Shown here: piece by piece, positions 41,976 to 55,535 of the stretch
How the letters are laid out: each line of letters starts with the position of its first letter
How positions within the stretch are numbered: the first letter of the stretch is position 1
Source: Selaginella moellendorffii
Taxonomy: Eukaryota; Streptophyta; Lycopodiopsida; Selaginellales; Selaginellaceae
Direction of reading: 5' to 3'
Length of the DNA: 64,000 nucleotides
Assembly (NCBI RefSeq): GCF_000143415.4
Contig: NW_003314362.1
Span: 532,657-596,656, forward strand
Program-made: the position numbers and the translations under genes
The notes under the pieces: generated by a model
The model's input: only the letters and a program-made list of their open reading frames with translations
The model's database searches: none
Told to the model about the DNA's origin: nothing

Positions 41976-44825
41976 CTCCAATGAACAAATCTTGCTAAAC
42001 CACAAAATGTTAAGAATCTAAAGACTTGGTGTTTTTAGCTGTTTGATAGTGGTCTTCATATTCCCAGATGAGTAATAAAGACTAAGAGTGTAATATGGAG
42101 ATTATTAAGATTAAATGAGATGAAATGTTTCTCCATGGGCATATTTTAAAAGTTGGATATTTTTATTTGTGGTGATTTAGATGGTTGGTGATTAGTTGTG
42201 CTCATTGAAGATTAATATCGTATTTCACTAGTCTCAATGAAAATAGTGTTAATAATTAGGCTATAATTTTGTGTTATTGGAATTTATACATTTACTAGTT
42301 AACAACTATATTGGTATTCAAATAAGATAAATTAATCAAATGAGATAAATAAATTCAAATAAGACAAATTAATTAAATGCCATATTCTAGACGAGATTGA
42401 TAAATTGATGATTCGTTGGATTTATTAAAGATTGATATTGAGTTTTATTAGTCTTGATAAAGATGGTGTTGATAGTTTGGTCATACCTTTATATCATTGA
42501 CATTTGTGTATTGTTAGTTAGCAAATGTATTAGCATTTAATCAAGTTGAGTGGTGAGTTGAGTTAACTATATTGTAAACAAGATTATTTAGCAGGGGTTT
42601 GAGTTTTGGTTTTTTCTTGAAAAGTGATTTATTCATAAACTATACTAGCTTTGCAAGAGAAAGAGTTAGTGATAGATACTTAATATTTTATTTTTTATTA
42701 TATTTGAGTTAGGATTATATCAATTATTGATAATTCTTCTTATACTTATTATGAAGTGAGTTAAATCTTATATAAATTCATGGAGAATTGATTTATTAAT
42801 CACTTGTTAAGCATAGAGTTGTTGTGCTTAGTTTTTGGATTGATATAAATATGTAATTCATTAAAATTTGCATTATAAAGTTTAGTTTATAGATGTATCA
42901 AAGATAATATTGTAGGTTATACCATAAATTCTTCTTTGACATTAAAACTAATTGATATAAAACTTATGATCATTGTTATATGAAACTTCTAATTGCTATA
43001 GGTTTTTTTGAGCCTTTAGTTCTTTGAACTCTCATACTCATTGTTTCATTTGTTTGAAATTTTTTGGTAAGGCATTTTAGCTCTTTATTCCAATATTCAA
43101 ATTGGTGTTTGTGTTTAGCAATTATTGTGGATGATTGATTGTCATCTAGAATAGTTAATTATCCTCAATAGAGGTTTTACTTGATTCTTATTAAAAATAA
43201 ATGATTTAATGTTGTTCAGAAAAGTAGATTATTCTTTAATAATGATTATGTATCTCTATTAATTGGGTGATTGATGATTTCTAATGATGGTTAGTTATTC
43301 TCTTTGATGGCTTTTGGTTTTTGACATTACCACATATTCTATGTGGTCATTTGGGTTTGAGATATCAATAAGATGTTGCTAACACTTATTTAAGTAACTT
43401 TTGTTCCTTAATATTATTGACTAAAGTCTATTTAAATTAGTTGGTAACATGAATAAGTATTTGTTAGCACTTATAAAATTTATTCAATTCTATTGATTGT
43501 TGCTAAGATCAACTTTAATAGATTGAGATGTTATTTCCTTTAGGTGATACATTCATGAGTATTTCCTTCATGTGATACATAATATATCCTTTAGATGATA
43601 CATTTATGAGTATAGGTAAAATAACTTTAACACTTCATATGTATAGTGAAATTTTTAGTTATAGGGTAGCTACTATAGACTTGTCATATCACTTGCCTCT
43701 CTTTCTTGAGTTCCTAGTTCCATTCAAAGGGTATAACTGTATGAATAACTCTAACTACTTGTTTATAATAGTTTATTTAAATGTTTTTAACAAGTTTGAT
43801 TTGTTGCTTAAGAGGGTTGGGCTATATGCAACTAAAGAGAATGACTTAAAAAATAATATATTAGGGTTTAAATATAAAAGGAAAAAACTTATAAATAAAA
43901 GTGCATCCCTTTTTTCAATAAAGTGGTGCATCCCTTTTTTCAACAAAGATCTAAAGCTAAGATCAAAGTGGTGCATCCCTTTTTTCAACAAAGATCTAAA
44001 GCTAAGATCCAAGAGTTAGATCCGCTCCATAGTTAATCTATAGTATATCACCACAAGGTAAAGGGTGAAAACCATATATACTACATCTATGATAATTGTA
44101 ACATAATCTTTGGAACCACTCCATACATACAACTCTTCCATTAAGAATTAAAGCAATTTCAATAGAAACCACATAATATTTCTAGCTATTAGAGCCTAGA
44201 TTAGAACTTCTAACTAGAAGGCACTTGCATTAATACTATATAATTCTTATAATCATAATCTATGTAAGAGATTGCAATCTTGTTTCACTAAATAATGCTT
44301 TTATTTTATAGTTTGTTAAAAGTATTCTTCGTGTCAAGAGTGCTCTAACACATTCTATACAAGCCAACATAGTCCAATTGAGGGGCTGGGATCTTACTAG
44401 ATTAACTGATTAAAGTATACTTTAAACACTAATTTATTTTTTATTTAAAATTTATCTAATTTATCAATTATTATTTAATTAGAATAAATAGTTTGCAGTT
44501 TAGAACTAGTTATATTATCATTTTTACACAAGACTTAGGTTTAGGCTATAATATATGTCTTCATTAAGAATATCTTATTAGAAAATAGTTATAATTATAA
44601 AAAAATTCAATTTATAATAATTTGTAGTTATGTAATAACCAAGCTACTGTATTAATCATATTTAAGATAGCATCAGCAAAACAAATAATAGATATTGTTT
44701 TTCTAGAGAAAGCTAAATATTACTGCATAGTGTAGAAAATTATTTCAAGTTAAATTTTTAATATTTCAGAAAATCAATACTATAAGTATTTAAATTATTT
44801 GTATTTTACTTAAAATAAAAAGTGA
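41976..44825. other. AT-rich spacer
   Basis: Very AT-rich with stops in all frames. One open frame (43606-44019, +) has no recognisable domain and runs into a short tandem repeat. No RNA or transposon features were seen. Confidence 0.5.
43923..44012. repeat. 45-bp tandem duplication
   Basis: GTGGTGCATCCCTTTTTTCA at 43923 recurs at 43968 with its downstream AACAAAGATCTAAAGC; a partial third start precedes it at about 43900. Confidence 0.85.
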
Positions 44826-45435
44826 TTAACAAGGATAGGTATTTGATGACCATCTTGCCTTAATAAAAGGATGATGAGAAAACACTCTTTGTAAAGATTC
44901 ATATAAGACTAAGTTACAATCATTTTGTAAAGATAAAATATAAATTGATTTATCACAAAAAGTATTTGGTGACCAGACAACATTATTACTATTTGAATAT
45001 AAAACTATGTTTCCATCTATTTGCATTTTAAATTCACAATTCTTATATTTATCTGATCCTACAAACCATTTTTTTTTTTTTTCAAATATATAGCCAAAAT
45101 ACAATTGAGATGTAAATATAAAATAGCTTTTCTATTTGGAGATAATAAAAATGTTTCCCATGATCATATTCAATATTATTATCATTTGTATTACATTGAT
45201 CATAGTGTTTTCCAGATGTACTATATAGCCACATTTGATTAATAACATTTAATGAACCAATAATATCATCTTGTACTGTAAATGGAAATTCCATACTTTG
45301 TCCTTTAGGGAATTCTTCTGAGGATATATTATTAATAATTAATTCCTTTGCATATAAGATTAAATCAATACTCTCTTGACTTATTGTATTTTTTCCCCCA
45401 TAGCCAAGTATAGAATTCATTTTAAACAAATGCAA
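44826..45435 (-). pseudogene. Bulb-type (GNA-like) mannose-binding lectin, decayed
   Basis: Two overlapping minus-strand frames. The 5' piece (45435-45082) contains KGQSMEFPFTVQDD and MWLYSTSGKH, which look like a degenerate lectin repeat. The 3' piece (45104-44826) reads KWFVGSDKYKNCEFKMQ, then IDGNIVLY and LQNDCNLVLY, the QxDxNxVxY-type mannose-binding motifs with one or two residues changed, then RWSSNTYPC. A frameshift near 45090 and AT-rich drift separate the parts, and no signal peptide is seen. Such lectins are normally secreted sugar-binding proteins. It is most likely a pseudogene, though an intron between the parts cannot be excluded. Confidence 0.6.
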
Positions 45436-47366
45436 AATATCAGCAAACTTATTAATTTCATAGTTTATTAATAAATAGAATGAACATCTAATATTCTGAA
45501 ATTTATATTTAATTTCTATATAATACTACCAATATTTTAAATTAATAAATTAAAATATATAGTCATAGACTCATAATATAATATTATTATATTTAAAGTA
45601 AAATTATATTTTTTTATTATCTTTTTTTATTAGTTAATCATATCTGTTAGTTGTGATTTTTTTTCTTATAAAAAGAAGGAATTGTTAAATTTTGTGGGCC
45701 ACCAAATCCAGTCAATAGCAAATGTCAAATGGTGGGTAACTGTTAAAAGGGTTAGTTTTTTCTAACCATGTGTTATGTTGATGTTTGTTGTTAGCCAATG
45801 GGAGGTTGCGAACTGCTTGGGGTGACAGAAGAAAGTGTTATGACACATGTCACATGCAACTGTGTTGACAAAATTGCATTGGTCAAACCAAGAAGGCATT
45901 ATGACAAGTGCATGTGCTTAATGATGTGGCCAAAAATAAGTAGAGCATAGGACCAAAGGCTGTAATTAACTTTGGTTTAATCAACTATTTAATTCAAGAG
46001 CTCTTTATGATGGCAGTGGCAGCCAGTGACTCTACCTTAGGGTCTCAAGACCATGTAAAATATAGTTATCAATCATTGCTAAATGATGTTTCTTTGTAGC
46101 AGCAAACTCAAGATAGGTGGAACTAGGTTTTGTTTTAACCTAATAAAGCAGAATGCAAGCATTTTCCTTTCTAAGAATTGAGCACTCTACACAACTTAGT
46201 GCTTTAGGTACTTAGTCTATCCAATACAGTACTTTACTAGGAATAGGTGAGCAAATAGACTTCAAACAGCCATTAGGTCCCTTTGCTACTTTAGCAAGTA
46301 TCAGCATTTGGCTTCTTTTCTTCTTAAACTTTTTTGTAGCCAAATCCAAACATTAAGACACATATTTCTAGCCAAGTGCCCTGTGGCATTATAGAAGGTA
46401 CTCAATCTTATAATGTGTTGTTTATGGGTTTGTAATCACAAATTATATAGCATTCTAGACCCTAGCATATGGAATTTGATTGTCTCCTTTGAGGAAACAT
46501 GATATGCATATGTGGATCTACAACTTCATTCAGGTGGTGAGCCATAGCTTATATATGTAATAACTTGGTATAGTAGTTGTGATTTCCAACATGAGGTCCA
46601 TTCAACAAATATGGCATTGACATCATCAATTTCACTTACAATTATAGCATGCAAATGCTACTGATAAATATAGCCACCTTTTCAAGCCATCTAATTGGCT
46701 CTGAATTCAACACTATAGGGTTAAAGCTAAGAATCAGAAATATTATTTAGGGCTCTATCCTCTCTCATGGCTAGAAAAGGCTCTTTCAGTGCTTAACTTT
46801 GTCAGACCATTAGACATTGTTCCATTGAGTCAATTTGTAAGAGATGCTTCTACTTAAACCTTTGCAACAATTACTACAGCAATCACTGGTGTATATCAAA
46901 CACCTTAATACTTGCTATGCATAGATACTGATTGTCACAGATGGTACAGGATCTGGATGCTCCAGCAAGAGATCCCATAAGAGGCATCATAATATGTGGA
47001 GGGCAATTTATGCTAGAGAATGTCTAGTAAAATAAATAAAAGGAAAAGTTTGACAAAGAAAGGCCTTGAAATATGATTAAAACTTCACCTTCTTGAACCT
47101 TATTCCGAGAATATTCCATGGCCTGCTTTGGCAGTTAAATTTGAGTGCTTAACTGGATAGGATTGAGTCGGACATTCTCCAAGTTGCCAATGCTCTGATA
47201 TGGTGGCTTGAGTACTAGAGCCCCTCAATGGAAAAATGATCTACGACCAAGAGAATGTCACGAGTTTCATTATCACAAGAAAGAGACCTGTTTCTCTTGA
47301 GTCGTAAAACTGAAAGGAAAGAACCACCCGCCAGCATCTTGGCTGGATAAACAGAACAAAACACGG
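45436..47366. other. Intergenic spacer
   Basis: About 1.9 kb without coding sequence or recognisable repeats. Probably includes the 3' UTR of the F-box gene at its right end. Confidence 0.5.
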
Positions 47367-47407
47367 TTAAGAGGAGGAGCTAAAAGATTGATTGTGTGAA
47401 ACTTGCC

Positions 47408-48837
47408 TCAGGGGAAACGAAGGCTGGGAGTGTAGACAAGCTTGAGAAAATCCGCAGCTCCACTCATGAACGTGCCGATTGGAAGATGAGGCTCCGGCAA
47501 GCACTGGAAGTAGACGGCAGAGTTGTGCAGACTGACAAACCAGCACTGCATCGTCGGCTCCTCCGCAATGTTCTTGCCTTCGTACATGAGAGATCGGCCG
47601 TCCCACTTCTTGAGATCCCATGCATTGCTCTTTTGCACCGGGACGTGAAGGAAAAGCGCATGTCCGAAGCCCCACACCTCCATCATCCCGAACATAAGCT
47701 TGTTCGTCGGCAGGATCTCGCTCGGCACCTGGAGCTCCGCTGTCATCACCAGCTTCTCCTGCTCGATCACAGCCTTGAATAACTTGCCCGTGTCTTTGTC
47801 AGCTACGACCATCATCGTTTCGCTGCTGCTGTCAATCATGAAGCTCATAAGCATCAAGTCCTCTGGGATGTCCACCGGAGTCGGGAGCCACTCCATTTTG
47901 GCGATGTCAAAGCGAGCAATCTTCTCGGGACGGTTGTTGACGTTGTTGGAGGTGCAGTAGAGCAGCGAGTTTGCGATGAAACACTGGTGTGCCTTGCATA
48001 GAGCGCGGAAAGGGAGCACAAATCCTGGAGGAAACCCGGTGATGGACGTCCAGGAACCAGTCTCGGAGCAGTAGACGCGCATGAAGGGCTGCTTGTAGTC
48101 ATGAATGTCCGGCACTGGGATCGGGCGGTCTACCGGCTGGACGACGCTCATTTTGTAGAGAAATCCACTGATCTCGTCCGCGTCCATCACACCCATGGTG
48201 AAAACCTTGTATGAAGAGGCCGAACGCGAGCACTGGATGGCTGATGGTAAAAGAGGTGTAAGCTTTGTTCTTTCCTTTTCAATCAGCTCGAGCCACTTAC
48301 CGGAGTAGACGATCTCTTTGCCAGAGCTCATATCCAACGCCGGGAGCTTCTTGGTCTCCTTGGTGAGAGGATTCACCTAGAAAAAGAAAGAAAGAGACTC
48401 GTGAGTCTTGTCTAGAGCGATTGATCAGAAAAAAAAACCAAAGCTCTCTCTTCGGAAGTGATATCGAGAGAAAAAAGGAAGTTCTTTCCTACCACGGTGA
48501 AATGGCCCTGGGAGTCCCGGAGCAGCAGGAGGCCGAGCGAGCACGAGACGATGCTAGTGTCCTGCGCCGTAGGGATCCACGGCTGGCGAGAGAAGCGCCT
48601 TGGCTTGCCGGTCATCGCATCATTTCCAATCACGAAGCCCGTGCGGCCATGAATGAAGAGAAACCATGGCCTGGCGCTGATGATCATCTCATACCTCCGC
48701 AAGAAGCTCTTTGTCGTGGAAATGCGGCGCCAGAACTTGCAAACCGTGCGCGATCGCAGGAGATCTTCGAGCGGGAGCTTGGCGAGGATCATCTCCAGGA
48801 GCGATCGCGGCAGAGGAAGCGGCAGTGGGGACTCCAT
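47408..48837 (-). CDS. F-box/kelch-type protein (two exons)
   Basis: Exon 1 48837-48493 and exon 2 48376-47408 (stop included), joined across a 116-bp intron (GTAGGAAAG ... TTTTTCTAG) in phase 0, giving about 437 residues. The N-terminus has the F-box: PLPRSLLEMILAKLPLEDLL, then VCKFWRRISTTKSF (residues 8-45), which would bind SKP1 in an SCF ubiquitin ligase. The splice rebuilds a typical F-box-associated sentence, HFTV|VNPLTKETKKLP. The rest is kelch/FBA-like: YKVFTMGVMDADE, VYCSETGSWTS, CFIANSLLYCTS, FDIAKMEWLP, FVSLHNSAVYFQCLPEPHLPIG. No stop or frameshift, so it is probably functional. Without the intron the two frames would be read as separate proteins. The target substrate is unknown. 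Confidence 0.85.
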
Positions 48838-50869
48838 GGCTCTCTTGAATCGCCACGAAAAACCTCAGATAAACCCTAGAAGGCTTTCACTTCATTTCGT
48901 GAGCTCGAAGTTTAGAATATTCGGCGATTGCTCGACTCACCAAGTCAATCTCGCCTTTGAGCTGCTTAATTCTCGGCTTGTATCCACACTTGCCCCTGTG
49001 ATCGCTCAATCACAATGGAAAGAGAGAGAAACCAACCTGATACATTTGCAGCTCGGATGCCATTGCTTTCATTTGCCTCGTCTTCTCCTTTGAACTTTTC
49101 AAGTAGACCGCCAATTGTTCTACCATCTCTGGTCTTGCCAAGATGTTTCAAAGCTCCACGTACAGCTTTTTGTTCTAAGCAAACGAGATAAACTTTAGGG
49201 TTGTGAAATATACGCTTATAGTCTTTAAATACAATCTTTATATTCTTTCACTTTTAGCGATCCATGCTACTGCATCTCATAGTTACCATACCAATAGCAT
49301 TGAGCCATAGGCTTTGTCTATTGATTCGTTACAACTGTGGTGGAGAGTCAGACATTCAGCCTTTGGCATCATCTGAAGATCCTTGATTACTGCTGGTGGT
49401 GATGAACTCACATAACTCTTAAAGACCGGAGCAGGCATGTGAAGCACTTCGTCTATTTGTTACTGTCTTTTCTTTATAAGAATCAATTTTTAAAATTTCA
49501 AATTTTGTCAAACAAAGAAAATACTATTCTGCATGTGTTTATTTTTTCCCCATGTTCAATTATAGAATATTTCATTTTATAGAAAGGTATGGCATCCTTA
49601 AAAAATTTAAAATTAAAGTTTAACTTAAAATAGTGTTTAAATTGTTTGAATTTAGTTAATAATTATATACTAATAAATAAAAGAATAAAGAAACATGCTA
49701 ATTATAATATAGATATCAAGCAATTTTTGCAAAAATAGAAGTATTTTAACCTTTAAGCTTTTGCTCACAAAACCTGTGTGACCAGTTTAACCATTTGGAC
49801 CTTGATCATGTTTTGAATGGTGAAAAGATCAAAGTAAACAAGAGAAGACCACAACTTTTGCAAAATAACAATGTGAGTTAAATAGCTTAAATTAACTATA
49901 TTCAAGTTAAGCAAAACATATTAGGGCTTGTTAACCAGGAGACTTTATCATATATACAATAATGGCCAGTTCAGTGTACTTAGTTTAGCCTTCCAAAACA
50001 CTCTTGCAAGTTACCCAAGTTTGCTATACGAAGATCACACCAGTCCATGTTTGCTCAGATTCTCGATGAATTCCACAAGACAATGTGGGAATCATCAAGC
50101 TTGTATAAGCCCACACTGACCATTTGCATTTAATCTAATTTCTACATTGAAGATCCACCAAAAGCCATTTTTGCTTGAGGTTCTCTCTCATTGTTTCACA
50201 TCTTGTATGAAAGCTTTGAGATGGTGACGGTCGTGTGATACGGTACCTGGCCAATGACACGCACTTAGCAAAGATGCGAGCTCCAGTTCCTTGCGCACAG
50301 GGGAGAAGATTCGGCAATGCTGGAGAAGGGATCAAATCAGTGCTTTATTCATTCTACACATTTTTCTGCCCAGCTTTTCCTGCATTTTGAATCAAGATTG
50401 ATGAACTTGAAAAGCAAATGAATATACCAGAAAGGCACCTTACGTAAAAGCCCAGCCTTCACTCAGTCTTTCACTCATCAGATTCCTGAAAGAGATCCAT
50501 AGCAGCCACCCAAGCTCCCCTTGCAAACCTTTTCAAAATGAACGTACACCCAAAGCCTGCTTACTACTTCATTAATGGACTTTACCATCTCGAACTTATC
50601 AAAAACTGTCACACAAGATCGAATGCACAAGTAGAAGTTTTGGATCAAAATAACACAAGAAAGAAGTTTAAGAAGCACTTCACAAGAGAAAATGTGTCAG
50701 TGAACAGATTACACATTCTCTAAGAGGTTGACAGCTTCAATCAAGATGGCTGCAAGAAAATGGAATATCACAAAGACACGGCCATGCAAATTTTCGATAT
50801 AGAAGTATGCCTAGTTTGAGTTTGGGTGTATGGAACCCGAAAGCCATTTGCATCAGCTATAGTTTAGCG
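48838..50869. other. Intergenic spacer
   Basis: Includes the upstream region of the F-box gene (48838 to about 49200, moderately GC-rich), then AT-rich DNA. No supported gene. Confidence 0.5.
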
Positions 50870-51470
50870 TAGTTGTCTAGTGCCAAGAATGGCGTTGTCT
50901 CCATCTCCTGTACAAAAGCATTGGAGAGGAGTACGTACAGCAACAATCGCGTGGGTGATAAGATCCAAGGCTGCCCGTGCGGCCTGGTCAGCGTCACAAT
51001 GCAAACCTGGGCAGAGATGCGAGCTCCACTTCGTCCGGGACGAACGGCATGCTCATCGCCAGATCGATCGCGTCGCCCAACCGGCCGATCCACGCCAGGA
51101 AATCCGCATGAGAAGTGTGATCGCTCAGCCCAGACGCCGTGATCCGCGAGCAGCGACTGGAAGTGGTGGCAGCTCTCATTGATCAGTGAGGACGGTGAGG
51201 AGCGTCATGCCGTCGGGATCCACTCCCGCGATCCACATCAAGCGCAGCAGCTGGATGCCGTGATCCAGATCGCCGTTGTTGGAGTGGCCGGCCATCATCG
51301 TGTTCCAGAGCGTCATGTCCGGATTGGCGATGCCAGAGAAGAGAGCCCACGTCCCAGTCTTGGAGTAGACGTTGAACATCGCCATGAGGGACAGCTGATC
51401 CGGCTGTGTGGTTGCGGACTGGGTCATGGAGTGGAAGAGATCCGCGGAGCTGGGATCCCAAGACACCAAA
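50870..51470 (-). pseudogene. Pentatricopeptide repeat (PPR) protein fragment
   Basis: Minus-strand frame 51469-51176 reads DQLSLMAMFNVYSKTGTW, then PDMTLWNTMMAGHSNNGDLD and LRLMWIAGVDPDGMTLLTVL: PLS-type PPR motifs. A stop ends it and a second frame (51179-50994) carries the usual following sequence (WIGRLGDAIDLAMSMPFVPDEV), like the motif before the E domain. Frame changes continue towards 50870. PPR proteins bind organelle RNA; this fragment lacks an N-terminus and most repeats, so it is a pseudogene or a partial duplicate. Confidence 0.65.
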
Positions 51471-53842
51471 GAAAGAAATTTTTCTGTGGTACCACAGCAA
51501 GAAGCTGGTCATTGTCAAATGGCATAATGCCATAAACTTCCAATTCTCTTCCAAGTCTGGTATGCAAAAAAAAAAAAAAGAAACGGCTTCAGCAACATTT
51601 ACCAACCAAAGAATTTGACGTGATGATCCAAGCAAATGCAAGGAAATATCACTCCTTTCCTGCCTCAGCTGGCACCTCCCTGCTTTATAGACTCAAAACT
51701 AAGAAACCTCACAAATGCTTACTATCTTAAATTGTAGTGAATAACTGTCCACCAGTTTGCATCCATTCTAATCTTCATGTTGTTTTATGCTGTTGATCTT
51801 GCAAAGAGGGTTGCAGATGGGAAGATCATAGCCTGTAACAAAGCAAAGATATATTAGAGAAATATACAACAAAGCTGTAGTCCAGTGCTAAAACTGCATT
51901 CAAAAGGTCACCATAACACACATGAATCTTCAGGTGAAACTTTTCTTACCCACGAATGTCTAAAGGTTTCCAAGTTAAACTTATGTCATCTCTAGTTTAA
52001 TAGTCTCAAGATGTTACAACCTGTGACACACAGATCATGATTAGCAAAATGGACAAGAGGAATTTGAAATAAAATTGTTGATTATTCAGTCTATGTTAAA
52101 TTCCATGTTACGTCATTATGAAGACCCTAGTCCCCAAGGGCAATAAGAAATTGCAAGATTGATTATAGGAAGTTGGTTTAAATTTAAAGCAATTGAAATG
52201 TGTATTTGGGTTCAAAAACACAATTTATTTTGGGTACTATATTTTTTATGAGAGTTTGCAAATTGATCTTGACAAACTTATGACTGTTCAATATGCCTTA
52301 TTCAAAAGTGTGTGAATAATGTGTAACACAAAAAAGACGTCACTATGCTTCACTTTGGACAATCATTCCTTCAGTGCTAGGACTGAGGAGACCACCACAT
52401 ATGGGAGACCTCAATGCTTGAGTCAAAATAACTCTTAGGCTTGTGGTGATGACACGGTGATGAAGAAGAGGGGAGACATTGTTGAATGTATTGTGAATTT
52501 TATGATAACCAAAAAGCACTCCATTTCACTGATTCACCTCCATAAGTGGGTTTTGTTACCACAATCCACTAGAATTCTAATGTAATAACTTGTGATTCAA
52601 CTTGGAGCAAGAAAATTTCGATCAATCTGGCATCCAAAACAAAATATCCCAGTTCAAAGCATAAGAATTACCAAAAAGAGAAAATGAAAGAGATAAATAC
52701 ATAAAAATCACAAAACCCTCAGATTTGAATAACCATAACTATTTCTTAGAGAGTGCTACATTTTAACCATCAATTTCAAGAATCAGATGTCAATAGCACT
52801 TTTAAATAAAGAAGTATATATGTATATGTATATGTATGTGTATATGTATATACATATATGTATATATCTGTGTGTCTATGTGTCTGTGTATACTTCTATG
52901 TATTTATTTATTTATTTAACACTTTTACTGAAGAACATACTTCCAAAATTATATATGCTTTATACTTTAGTAACAAGTATTTATTATATAAAAAAACAAA
53001 CTAGTTATCAACTTCTTTATTTTTTAAATATATCTTGTAGCTATTGTGGTATCACCTGTATTCTGGAAATTATCCACCATCATTTTGTGTTTCTTGATAA
53101 TAATCTCTTTGAAAGTGGGACTTGTATTCACCTTTTCATAGCAAGTGATTATCTAGAAACTTGGACCATGAGTCATATTATTTTTACCAATTCATATAAC
53201 TCAGGATCATATAACCAGCTTTTCATATAAAAACTAAGTGGCTTATGTTTTTATAAATCTAAACCAAAACTATTATGATTCTAAAAAATATGAAAAGCTA
53301 TATAAAAAGTTGATAATATGACTTACTTATCACTTTTGTATGCAATTCTAAATAACAAAACATTTCAGGAAACATACATACATACATAGATACATACACA
53401 CAAAAGTATATGTACATACATATATATATACATATATACAAACATAAATATATACATACATAAATATATATATATATATACTTCTATATATATCTTTGTG
53501 TTGTGTGTGAGAGAGTGTATGGAATATGGAATTAGAATATAAAAATGTACATATCAATTAATCTAAAAACCCTAGTTTATATATAAAAGTGAGTGGTCCA
53601 AATTGAAATTAATCTAACGGCTATCAAAATCCACTACACTAATATTACTTACAGCTAGTAATATTAGTATATGGCATCATACTTATACACTTGGATCTCA
53701 CATTATCCCCTCCTCTCAGAAATATGGAAAGAAGTTAGAGTTCTCTTTTTGATGGGTTGAGATTTAGAAGAACATTAGGAGGAGGCACTAGTGGATTTGT
53801 AGGTGGTATTGAAGCATTTTAGTTGTTGCACATACACAAGTT
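51471..53842. other. AT-rich spacer with microsatellites
   Basis: No gene seen. TATATG/TATGTG-rich tracts at about 52803-52915 and TACATA/TATA tracts at 53370-53490; open frames there are repeat-driven. Confidence 0.5.
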
Positions 53843-54545
53843 TTAGAGGATTGGCTTGATGAATATTATATTGGACCTCATAAACTTGTAGTCTAACTTG
53901 TTACAACACTTAATATAATCCCTTCCACTAAATAAGGAGCCCTTTAGTATCGTAAGATTGGGAAAATGGACTAACACCAAATCATCCACCTTGTACTCTG
54001 TAGATGGACGATGATGGGAATTACAGCACCATTGTTGTCCCACTTATATATGGCCGAAATGTTCAACAAATTCCACTTTGACAAATGGAAGAATGCTTGT
54101 TAAATTTTGATCCCAAGACCTAGTATTGGCAATTCGTAGCAATTCAAAGGTAAATTAACTCCATTAGCAATTTCAAGTCATGACCATGTAGAAGTTACAT
54201 GATGAAACACTAATATAACTCTATACTTCTGTAACATATGCAAACCAAAAAGACGGCAAATAACCATCTCAATCCAAATGTTGAAAGTTCACATACTTTG
54301 GGATTATCCCTTTAAAAGTCCAAATGAGCCATTTCACCAAACCATTTATTTGTGGATGATAAGCACTTGAAAAAGTGTGGCATATCCCTAGCTAAGATAT
54401 TAAAACGTGAAATGCCTCAGCTATAAATGCAAAACTATTATTTAAGAGAATCCACTCTAGATAAAAATATTAGAATTTCACTCAATTAAGGAGGAAGTAC
54501 TCAACAACAGTCACTAATCCATCAGCAAAAGCACCAACTTCCATT
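53843..54545 (-). pseudogene. Gypsy integrase C-terminal remnant (second family)
   Basis: Minus-strand reading includes YKVDDLVLVHFPN and KGSLFSGRDYI (53850-54000), and the 54390-54545 stretch parallels the integrase fragment at 29690-29840. Heavily mutated. Orientation flips to plus at about 54546, so two remnants abut here. Confidence 0.65.
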
Positions 54546-55535
54546 TAACATTATCTTTCATTTGGTTTGACAACTGCAAATAGACATTTACGAATCTCAA
54601 AAAGCTATTAACGACTCTTTTAATTTTAGCGTATTCATATTACACTCGACTTTTCATTTTGCATGTGGATGCTTCAAATATCAACCTTAAGGGTGTCTTA
54701 ATGCAAGAAAGTATGAGTGTGCATGATCAGTATTATCTCATTATGCACATCAGTTGTACATTACAACTAGTGGAAGTGAACTACTCCATAATAGAGGAGT
54801 GTTTAACAGCAGTTTAGGGTTTTAAGAAACTCCATATATATTTGGATGGTTTTCAAATGTTGTTAAAAGGTGATCATATTACAATTACTCCGTTATTGAA
54901 GCGAAAAGACTTAGTTGGTCATACTGTTTGATGGGTTTTGAAACTTTAGATATATGATTTTAAAGTTATTTATCACCTAAAGCGTTCTATGGCTAATGTT
55001 GATGCCCTTTTTCGAACTCCTCTCCCTTCTTCACTCTTTTCTCTTATTCTTGATAAGCCTGTTCTAACACCTATGGATTTTCTACACTAGAATTCTGTGT
55101 TGTCAGTGGTTGCTATACTTGATGTATAGTGTCTACAAGATGCAAAACAAAATTTACTTTTTTCTTGACGAGGTTCATAAGGCTCAAAAGTTGAGTTGTG
55201 GATCCGAGGGCTTCGTGAGGGGTTTGAAAATTTTGCATCACTTGTTGATGACTTGCTGTTTCGGCATTTACATTCTTAATATTGCCTTAAGGATAACCTT
55301 CTTTATTTTGTTAGGATTGATCTTGATAATTATTTACGATTGGTGGTACCTTCGATATTTATTCCCCAGTTTCTCCATGCTTATTATGACTCTCCTATTC
55401 TAAGCGAGCATATGGGCTATATACATATAACTGAGAAGCTACATAAGTCTTTCTATTAGTTGGAGATATGACATGATGTTGTGTAGTTGTGTTTGGTGCC
55501 AAGCCCATAACATTACCCCTTGTGCTACTGAAGGA
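54546..55535 (+). pseudogene. Gypsy RNase H - integrase N-terminal remnant (second family)
   Basis: Plus-strand reading: LHVDASNINLKGVLMQ (about 54658-54705), KLHIYLDGFQMLLKGDH, KVIYHLKRSMANVDAL, then NLLYFVRIDLDNYLRLVVPSIFIPQFLHAYYDSP (55290-55395, with a frame change), the same order and sequence as the 30381-29641 fragment. It is cut at aagga (55531-55535) by the solo LTR and resumes at 62313. Confidence 0.7.

Noticed and set aside
51518-51535. ATGGCATAATGCCAT as an extra palindrome outside the 15-kb element
   Set aside because: It lacks the GG/CC centre and has a shorter core; not the same motif.
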